The notes under the pieces: generated by a model
Told to the model about the DNA's origin: nothing
Seen by the model: the letters and a program-made list of their open reading frames with translations, nothing else
Database searches by the model: none
Shown here: piece after piece, positions 14,325 through 19,053 of the stretch
Numbering within the stretch: the stretch's first letter is position 1
How the letters are laid out: every line of letters begins with the position of its first letter
Source: Motiliproteus sp963974645
GTDB taxonomy: Bacteria; Pseudomonadota; Gammaproteobacteria; Pseudomonadales; Balneatricaceae
Assembly (NCBI GenBank): GCA_963974645.1
Contig: CAXBEA010000076.1
Location: forward strand, 1 to 19,053
DNA length: 19,053 bases
Direction: 5' to 3'
Made by a program: the position numbers and the translations under genes

Positions 14325-14534
14325 ATGTCTACTGAACGAGCTTTACTCGCCTTTGCTGGCTTTATGATCTTGCTATCGGTGGTGCTAACTACCTGGCTGC
14401 ATCCGATGTTTGTCTGGCTCACTATATTTGTGGGTGCCAATATGTTCCAAAGTGCTTTTTCTGGCTTTTGTCCTGCTGTGATGATCATGAGGAAATTCGG
14501 ACTTAAGTCTGAAAAAGAACTGGCAAAACAATAA
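14325..14534 (+). CDS. DUF2892 membrane protein
   Basis: This 69-aa protein starts at ATG 14325 with AAGAGG about eight bases upstream, 25 bases after the barrel gene stop. It has two closely spaced membrane helices (residues about 6-24 and 28-46) and the family signature 'NMFQSAFSGFCPAVMIMRKFGLK'. DUF2892 is the small membrane domain found alone or fused to rhodanese (as in YgaP). Its single Cys in 'GFCP' is conserved in the family. It is the last gene of the RND operon; its link to the transport function is unknown. Confidence 0.85.
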   Translation: MSTERALLAFAGFMILLSVVLTTWLHPMFVWLTIFVGANMFQSAFSGFCPAVMIMRKFGLKSEKELAKQ

Positions 14535-14815
14535 CAAGTCTGGGGAGTTGCAGCGTCTTGGTTGGTACCACCACAACTTAAAAAAATACGACGCTGTCTT
14601 GCCATTGAACACCTCTCCTAAGGTGGTGACATTACCACCTAATTCGGTGTCCGGGTTTATTGGACCGCTACAATGGCCCCATAGCAATATGAGTGGCTGT
14701 CCTTGGCCGTACTTTGTCCTCTAAGCAAAAAAAGTACGCCAATTAAGTCATTTACAAACCGGCCTGAATATCAGAACCTGCTCATGTTTGATTCCATAAA
14801 ATAGGAGTAGCTCTG
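14535..14815. other. Spacer with three hairpins after the RND operon
   Basis: No gene is supported. The inverted repeats are CAGCGTC/GACGCTG (14551-14557 and 14590-14596), a perfect AGGTGGT/ACCACCT (14621-14627 and 14634-14640), and CGTACTTT/AAAGTACG (14708-14715 and 14731-14738). The first or second could end the RND operon transcript, but neither has a proper T-run. Confidence 0.45.
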
Positions 14816-15346
14816 ATGACGGACCTGTTTGAAGAAAAAGCCAAAGATTGGGATTTCCGAGAGATCCCTCGGATGATCTCTGCTGGCGTGGGACGCGCCC
14901 TGCTCGACAACCTACCATTGACAGCCGAACTGCAAGTGATGGACTTCGGAGCAGGAACGGGGTTGGTCAGTTCCCACGTTGGCCCCCACGTCGATAAGAT
15001 CTACGCCGTTGATATCTCGGCTGCGATGCTTGAGAAGTTGGTTCAAAAACCGGAACTCAGTGGCAAGGTGGAAGCGATATGCCAGGATATCTTGGAAACA
15101 CCGCTGAACCGAACCTTCGACCTGATTATCAGCGCCATGGCGTTGCACCATGTAGAAAATACCGGCTTTCGTCGCCGTATTCACAACCGATTAACTCTCG
15201 ACGGTCCGTGTTGGCCGGTAACGCGCTTTTCTTTTCGAATGGTTTCGTCAGTCCGCCTTAGCCCCGACAGCAACAGACAGAGTGCACCCAGGGTAATAAA
15301 GATGTCGGCACCGTTGAATGTCGGCCAGTACCAGCCAGCCCAGTGA
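14816..15346 (+). pseudogene. Class I SAM-dependent methyltransferase, 3' truncated
   Basis: ATG 14816 has TAGGAG about seven bases upstream. The first ~116 codons are a normal Rossmann methyltransferase: the SAM-binding 'VMDFGAGTGLVSS' (residues 41-53), the acidic end of strand 2 (D66 in 'IYAVDIS'), 'QDILETPL' and the post-motif 'FDLIISAMALHHV' (101-113). The family then expects a helix, a 'L.PGG' turn and three more strands. Here the frame instead runs from about 15165-15205 into sequence antisense to lspA and ends at 15346 with a Ser/Arg/Pro-rich tail. The C-terminal half is therefore lost. The protein would lack part of its fold and is unlikely to work. Confidence 0.75.
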
Positions 15347-15738
15347 AAATCCAAAAAATCCGTCACCGCCCCCTGGCGCCATCGGTCAACGATATTACCA
15401 AGCGCTCCGCCCGCGGTCATGGCAAGACTGATCCGCTCAAAAAGCGAACCGGAACGCCAAGCCCAGATAAGCAGCACAGCCACTATCACCAAGCTGATCA
15501 GCGCCAGAAGTTCTGGCGCATTGGCGAAGAGATCACGAAACAAACCGAAGCTCACGCCCGTGTTGAAACCAAGCCTAAGGTTAAAGAAGGCCGTTACCTC
15601 AATCCCCCGCGGTGTATCCATTAGGTAGACAAGAGCGGCCCACTTACTAAGTTGGTCCAGTGCAAGCGTGAGCGCAGCAACAAGGATAATCTGTACTCCC
15701 CTATTGCTATTAGTACTAGGGAAACCTCTCTTTTCCAT
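15181..15738 (-). CDS. lspA: Lipoprotein signal peptidase (signal peptidase II)
   Basis: This 185-aa protein starts at ATG 15738. Four membrane helices are visible (about 16-36, 66-88, 95-112, 145-162). The catalytic Asp pair lies in the two family motifs 'GNIVDRW' and 'FNGADIFITLGA', and 'DQLSKW' near the N-terminus is also typical. It cleaves signal peptides from diacylglyceryl-modified prolipoproteins at the inner membrane. The N-terminal 15 residues and the C-terminal basic tail are slightly longer than in chromosomal copies. It is the last gene of the minus-strand thiol-redox block and runs against the truncated methyltransferase. Extra lspA copies are known on metal-resistance elements, so this need not be the housekeeping copy. 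Confidence 0.93.
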   Translation of the reverse strand: MEKRGFPSTNSNRGVQIILVAALTLALDQLSKWAALVYLMDTPRGIEVTAFFNLRLGFNTGVSFGLFRDLFANAPELLALISLVIVAVLLIWAWRSGSLFERISLAMTAGGALGNIVDRWRQGAVTDFLDFHWAGWYWPTFNGADIFITLGALCLLLSGLRRTDETIRKEKRVTGQHGPSRVNRL

Positions 15739-15858
15739 CTAACGATGACCCTCGATTTTAACGTGACGAACGGCGTGCCTGACGCAAAGCAGGCGCTGTA
15801 TTGGGTGTTCTATGTTGATGTCTCGATGTCAGCCAAAAATGCGGGCTGATTTGAAACG
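15739..15858 (-). other. Spacer between dsbE-like gene and lspA with a hairpin
   Basis: A GCCTG/CAGGC hairpin (15777-15781 and 15790-15794) lies in this 120-base gap. It could reduce or end transcription before lspA, or the gap could carry an lspA promoter; neither is clear. Confidence 0.3.
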
Positions 15859-16392
15859 CTACTCGCTCTGCAATTGTTGAAAAACAGGTAGTAAATTCCG
15901 TTTCCAAATCGCGTCATTTAAAGGCCCTGCATGCCGATAGCGGATCACGCCGTTTTGGTCGACGATATAGGTCTCTGGAGCGCCATAAACACCAAGGTCA
16001 AGCCCAAGCGAGCCTTTTTCGTCGACCACATTGGCGACATAAGGGTTACCGAGCTCTGACAGCCATTTATTTGCAGCAGGCACTTTATCTTTATAATCAA
16101 TTCCGTAAATCGGAATTCCTCTTCGATGCGCCAACTCCATCAAAAACGGGTGTTCCGTACGACAGGAGGGGCACCAGGTAGCCCAAACATTGAGCAAACT
16201 CACCTTTCCCTTCAATACTTCCTGCGTCAGAGTTTGGCCGGGTTTTTCCAGCCAAGGGAGCTCAAATTGAGGAACGGGCTTGCCGACCAAGGCGGAAGGC
16301 AACTCTTTCGGATTAAGGGATAAGCCTTTCCATAAAAAAAAGCCAAGCGCTAGACCGGCTAGCAACGGTAAAAAGAGAAAAAACCGTTTCAT
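15859..16392 (-). CDS. DsbE/TlpA-like membrane-anchored thioredoxin
   Basis: This 177-aa protein starts at ATG 16392 with GGAG eight bases upstream; a longer in-frame start at 16497 has no site and adds non-conserved residues. One membrane anchor lies at residues 3-21. The periplasmic thioredoxin fold has 'VSLLNVWATWCPSCRTEHP' with C74 and C77, and the cis-Pro loop 'GVYGAPETYIVDQNG' (P139). This is the CcmG/DsbE arrangement, normally a reductant of apocytochrome c or of other periplasmic thiols. No ccm genes are present here. It follows the DsbA-like gene by about 120 bases and probably shares its transcript. Confidence 0.88.
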   Translation of the reverse strand: MKRFFLFLPLLAGLALGFFLWKGLSLNPKELPSALVGKPVPQFELPWLEKPGQTLTQEVLKGKVSLLNVWATWCPSCRTEHPFLMELAHRRGIPIYGIDYKDKVPAANKWLSELGNPYVANVVDEKGSLGLDLGVYGAPETYIVDQNGVIRYRHAGPLNDAIWKRNLLPVFQQLQSE

Positions 16393-16510
16393 ATCAAAAC
16401 TCCATGTAGGTGAGAATGCTTTAAGGAAAGTCGCAATGGGCTTGTACGAAATCTGATCATACGTTCTGATCCCAGCGACGCCCCTAATAAGCCGCAACTA
16501 CAATGCTGGA

Positions 16511-17164
16511 TCACATCTGATAATTTGCTCTGACTTCAGACTCAACCAGCTTTTTCAGTTGCAGATAACCAAAGCTGGAAAGCGGTTTGCCATTGACAAA
16601 AAAGGTGGGTGTTTTGGTTACCTGAAGTGCACTGGCGTCTTCCTGGTCTTGCTGTAATCGCTTTTCAATACGCTGGCTCTGCATATCCTTTTTGGCCTGC
16701 TCTATATCAAGACCGACACCGCCCAGATACTGCCAAATAGTCTGTGGTTGAGGGTTACCGTGCTGAGCCCAGAAGGGCTGGCTTTCATACACCGCCTCAA
16801 GCGTTTCCCAGAACAGATTCTGGAGTTTGGCAGCTTCGAGCAGCTTGACGATATAGTCAGACCCCTTGTGAAACGGTGTGTAGCGCATGACCACATTGAC
16901 TTTTTCAGGATTCGATTCCATCAGCTGTTTTACATAAGGGTGGAACTTTCTACAGGTCTCACAGGCCGGGTCAAAAAATTCGGTGATGGTCACTTTGGCA
17001 CGCTGACTACCCATCGTCGGAGAGTAATACCGTTTGAGTATCGAGGTATCGCTGGCCACTGCGCTGATATCAGCTGTTTTTTGGTTTTCATATAGATAGG
17101 CGGCGAAGCCAAACATGACGAAAAGCAAAATACCGGTAACCGGCACCAATAGTTTCTTATTCAT
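16511..17164 (-). CDS. DsbA-family thiol:disulfide protein, membrane-anchored
   Basis: This 217-aa protein starts at ATG 17164 and overlaps the DsbB-like stop (ATGA). An N-terminal anchor or uncleaved signal lies at residues 5-25. The thioredoxin core begins near 55 ('AKVTITEFFDPACETCRKFHPYV'), with the redox pair C68-ET-C71. The inserted helical domain follows, then the cis-Pro loop 'VTKTPTFFVNGKPL' (P186). The dipeptide Glu-Thr between the Cys differs from the Pro-His of classical DsbA and should change its redox potential. Coupling to a DsbB homologue suggests it works as an oxidant recycled by that partner. Confidence 0.88.
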   Translation of the reverse strand: MNKKLLVPVTGILLFVMFGFAAYLYENQKTADISAVASDTSILKRYYSPTMGSQRAKVTITEFFDPACETCRKFHPYVKQLMESNPEKVNVVMRYTPFHKGSDYIVKLLEAAKLQNLFWETLEAVYESQPFWAQHGNPQPQTIWQYLGGVGLDIEQAKKDMQSQRIEKRLQQDQEDASALQVTKTPTFFVNGKPLSSFGYLQLKKLVESEVRANYQM

Positions 17165-17613
17165 TTACGCGTCCGTTGTCTAAAAATTAATAGCAGTGCA
17201 ATGATGGCGCTGTACGCCATAATCGATAGCATGGGAATGGTGATAAAGCCGAACAGTTCCAAATTGACCTCCGCGCAGGAGACCCCTTGACTGCAGGGCT
17301 GCAAGCTTTCGGGAATGTAACCGGAGAAGACGAGATAGTGATATACCGCGAACCCCCAACCGATCACCGCAAGTGGCAACGTGTATCGAACGACGCGTTT
17401 ATCCAGTGGGAACAGCGCGACCAAAAAGATTACCGCCAACGGGTAGATGAAAATCCGTTGATACCAGCAGAGCACACAAGGCTGCAGCCCCATCACCTCA
17501 CTGAAAAACAAGCTTCCCAGCACCGCTACAACTGCCAGAACCCAGCAAGCAAAGATCAACGACCAGCCCGTATTATCGGTAGTGTCTTGATCGTTAGTTA
17601 ATAGACTGCTCAT
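17161..17613 (-). CDS. DsbB-like disulfide bond formation membrane protein
   Basis: This 150-aa protein starts at ATG 17613; an in-frame TTG at 17652 would extend it by 13 residues. Four membrane helices are visible. The first redox pair is C46-VL-C49 in 'GLQPCVLCWYQRIFIYPL', the family signature, and the second is C107/C113 in 'QPCSQGVSCAEV' in the second periplasmic loop. The protein would pass electrons from its DsbA partner to quinone. It is closer to the short BdbC/DsbB forms than to E. coli DsbB. It is the first gene of the transcript that continues into the DsbA-like gene, with a four-base overlap. Confidence 0.88.
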   Translation of the reverse strand: MSSLLTNDQDTTDNTGWSLIFACWVLAVVAVLGSLFFSEVMGLQPCVLCWYQRIFIYPLAVIFLVALFPLDKRVVRYTLPLAVIGWGFAVYHYLVFSGYIPESLQPCSQGVSCAEVNLELFGFITIPMLSIMAYSAIIALLLIFRQRTRK

Positions 17614-17697
17614 GATTACCTGTGCATTTACCTTGTCGCTCGGAAACGCCAAACCCTGATTCCCAGGGAAGGCCGCGTCAGAGCGACATATAAAAAT

Positions 17698-17734
17698 GAC
17701 GCCCGTGTTTACCTCTTTTATAAACGCGGGCGTC
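17698..17734 (-). terminator. Rho-independent terminator (minus strand)
   Basis: A 14-bp stem (17698-17711 with 17721-17734, one G-T wobble) with a 9-base loop is followed on the minus strand by ATTTTTATATG. It lies 22 bases after the stop of the long DsbA-family gene and closes that transcript, so the DsbB-DsbA-DsbE genes need their own promoter in 17614-17697. Confidence 0.85.
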
Positions 17735-17755
17735 GAGGAGAACCGGAAGACCTAA

Positions 17756-18760
17756 TCAGCTGCCGGCTTGCAGTTCTTCATCGATCAGTTCCTTCAGGTC
17801 TTGCTGCAGGTCGCCGTGGCTGTGCCCCAGCGGTCGACCATTGACGAAAAAGGATGGTGTCGAAGAGAGGCCCAGCTCGCGTGCTTCATTCAACGACGCG
17901 GTTACTTTGGCTTTGGTGGCGGCGTCTTTGTAACAGTCGCCAAACTTGCCCATATCCAAATCCGCTTCCTCGGCCAGCGCATCGACAGGGACCGACTTGA
18001 GGTAGTTCTGGCGCTCGAACGCGAGATTGTGGAATGTCCAGAACTGCCCCTGTTGGTCGGCGCACACCGCGGCTTCCGCCACTTTACGCGAGACACCGGA
18101 CTGATTGATCGGGAAGTCTCTGTAGACGACACGGAGCTTATCGCCGTACTGTTTGAGGAGCGTATCGACGACCTCGACCGCATTCTTGCAGTGGGGGCAT
18201 TGGTAATCGGCAAATTCCACCAAGGTGATTGTTGCGCCTGCGTTACCCTTGGAAGGGTAATCCTCGGTGGCTACGTCAAAGCGCAGTTGTTCAGGCTCGG
18301 GAAGTTCCACGCGGTAGCCCTTTTCCAGCGCAATTTGTTTCAATAACTGCTGCGCTTTTTCCGCCATCTGTTGGCGTTTGAGGTAGTTAACCAGCTCGGG
18401 CTTGGCCTGCTCGAAGGTGCCATTGATGCGCGCCTTGTTAGCCTCGAAAAAGCCTTTTAACTGCTCCTCGGTCGGATCGGCAACGGTCATCAGCTCCTGC
18501 TGTACAGCTTTGACATCTTTATTCTGTCTTTTGGCTTCTTCTTGCACATAGCGATTCAATGCGTACTGGTCGAATGCCTGGCGGCGTTGGTCGTTGTATT
18601 GTTGTGCTAATTGGTTCAACGACTGCTTCAACGCAGGTGGTAGGGTGTCTCCCTGATACTGCTGGCCGCCATAGGTCAGCGTTGGAGGCTTCTCAGCGTG
18701 GGCGAAGGGAAAAACAAGTAGTCCGGCAATCACCGCGAGGGTGGTGAATCGTTTTGGCAT
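17756..18760 (-). CDS. Long DsbA-family protein with helical N-terminal domain
   Basis: This 334-aa protein starts at ATG 18760 with AAGGA six bases upstream. A signal peptide covers residues 1-22 ('PFAHA'). Residues about 40-145 are a charged helical domain similar to the N-terminal part of SurA-type chaperones ('LKQSLNQLAQQYNDQRRQAFDQYALNRYVQEEAKRQ'-like, then 'PTEEQLKGFFEANKARI'). A complete DsbA core follows from about 160: 'ITLVEFADYQCPHCKNAV' with C188-PH-C191, extra Cys at 233 and 276, and cis-Pro P302 in 'LSSTPSFFVNGRPLGHSHG'. It is secreted to the periplasm and is probably a disulfide oxidase or isomerase with substrate-binding ability. A terminator separates it from the downstream dsb genes. 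Confidence 0.88.
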   Translation of the reverse strand: MPKRFTTLAVIAGLLVFPFAHAEKPPTLTYGGQQYQGDTLPPALKQSLNQLAQQYNDQRRQAFDQYALNRYVQEEAKRQNKDVKAVQQELMTVADPTEEQLKGFFEANKARINGTFEQAKPELVNYLKRQQMAEKAQQLLKQIALEKGYRVELPEPEQLRFDVATEDYPSKGNAGATITLVEFADYQCPHCKNAVEVVDTLLKQYGDKLRVVYRDFPINQSGVSRKVAEAAVCADQQGQFWTFHNLAFERQNYLKSVPVDALAEEADLDMGKFGDCYKDAATKAKVTASLNEARELGLSSTPSFFVNGRPLGHSHGDLQQDLKELIDEELQAGS

Positions 18761-18817
18761 TGTACAGTCCTTAACAGGGTAGCAATTTTTGATAGTTAGT
18801 TAATAATTCCAGAGGCT

Positions 18818-19053
18818 TCAGTCGAATACGTCGAAAAGCTCGCCGAGGAAGCTTTTACGCTTTTTGTAGTGCGAACCCTGCCGGTCATGTTTCTGGTGTT
18901 GATAGTCAGAGCGTTGTGGCTGACTACGCCGCGGCTCCGGATTCCGGCCATAGGCTTGAGTTGAGCGCTCAATGGTCTTGTCCAGTTCACCGCGATCCAA
19001 CCAAACGCCACGGCAGCTCGGGCAATAGTCAATTTCGATCCCCTGCCGGTCGG
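18818..19053 (-). CDS. TFIIB-type zinc-ribbon protein, 5' part outside window
   Basis: The last 77 codons of a minus-strand gene are present. The visible part starts inside the zinc ribbon: 'GIEIDYCPSCRGVWLDRGELDKTIERS' is the second half of a zf-TFIIB domain, and the first CxxC lies beyond the edge. A Gln/Arg/His-rich linker follows, then a short C-terminal motif 'KSFLGELFDVFD', which is common in this family. The proteins are small, cytoplasmic and of unknown function. It ends about 57 bases before the long DsbA-family gene and may share its transcript. Confidence 0.8.
   Translation of the reverse strand, partial: DRQGIEIDYCPSCRGVWLDRGELDKTIERSTQAYGRNPEPRRSQPQRSDYQHQKHDRQGSHYKKRKSFLGELFDVFD

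Noticed and set aside
15859..17652. Cytochrome c maturation (ccm) or Scs copper-tolerance cluster
   Set aside because: A DsbE-like gene is present, but no ccmABCDEFH and no DsbD/ScsB-like gene is seen. A DsbB partner is present instead.
17768..18346. Long plus-strand frame opposite the long DsbA gene
   Set aside because: It is antisense to a complete, motif-bearing gene, has no ribosome binding site and has no family features.
1..19053. tRNA or rRNA genes
   Set aside because: I saw no tRNA cloverleaf or TTCGAATC-type T-loop set and no rRNA sequence on either strand.

Overview
This window looks like an accessory region of a gammaproteobacterial chromosome or large mobile element. The protein families, the ~50% GC, the RND/LolA-like operon and the metal-resistance and Dsb cargo all suggest this. 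I cannot name the genus from sequence alone; a marine or aquatic lineage is a guess. It is a mosaic: mobile-element debris on the left, a short metal-responsive operon in the middle, a chromosomal-looking envelope transport operon, and then a second imported block of thiol-redox and lipoprotein-processing genes on the minus strand.

Region 1 (1-2951). Two overlapping unidentified reading frames at the left edge run off the window. Next is the first ~28 codons of a tyrosine integrase, preceded by a strong hairpin that overlaps its ribosome binding site. A complete IS66-family element (506-2943) with tnpA, tnpB and tnpC sits behind this remnant and is flanked by perfect 8-bp target duplications (GGGAAAGT).

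Region 2 (3022-4750). A minus-strand RES/Xre-type toxin-antitoxin pair abuts a decayed IS5-family transposase that carries two stops, one single-base deletion and a truncation.

Region 3 (4998-6479). This holds a 5'-truncated unknown gene, a 41-codon gene with an excellent ribosome binding site, and a 96-aa Cys-containing unknown protein. They are separated by palindrome-rich spacers.

Region 4 (6775-8761). One plus-strand operon encodes an SmtB-type ArsR metal sensor, a short CDF-like membrane transporter, a periplasmic c-type cytochrome with a Met/His-rich leader segment, and a SHOCT-domain membrane protein. It has a recognisable promoter, a candidate operator and a closing hairpin. The logic is probably metal sensing followed by efflux plus periplasmic redox handling. 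An orphan 96-aa gene follows.

Region 5 (9629-14534). A plus-strand operon encodes an HAE3/MMPL-type RND transporter, a LolA-like outer-membrane lipoprotein-sorting protein, a predicted outer-membrane beta-barrel and a DUF2892 membrane protein. Together they look like an inner membrane-periplasm-outer membrane route for a hydrophobic cargo that the sequence does not identify.

Region 6 (14816-19053). A SAM methyltransferase gene loses its 3' part where a minus-strand block begins. That block contains lspA, a DsbE/TlpA-like thioredoxin, a membrane-anchored DsbA-like protein, a DsbB-like protein, a true terminator, a long DsbA-family protein with a helical N-terminal domain, and the 3' part of a TFIIB-type zinc-ribbon gene. 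This block reads as a portable periplasmic disulfide and lipoprotein maturation set.
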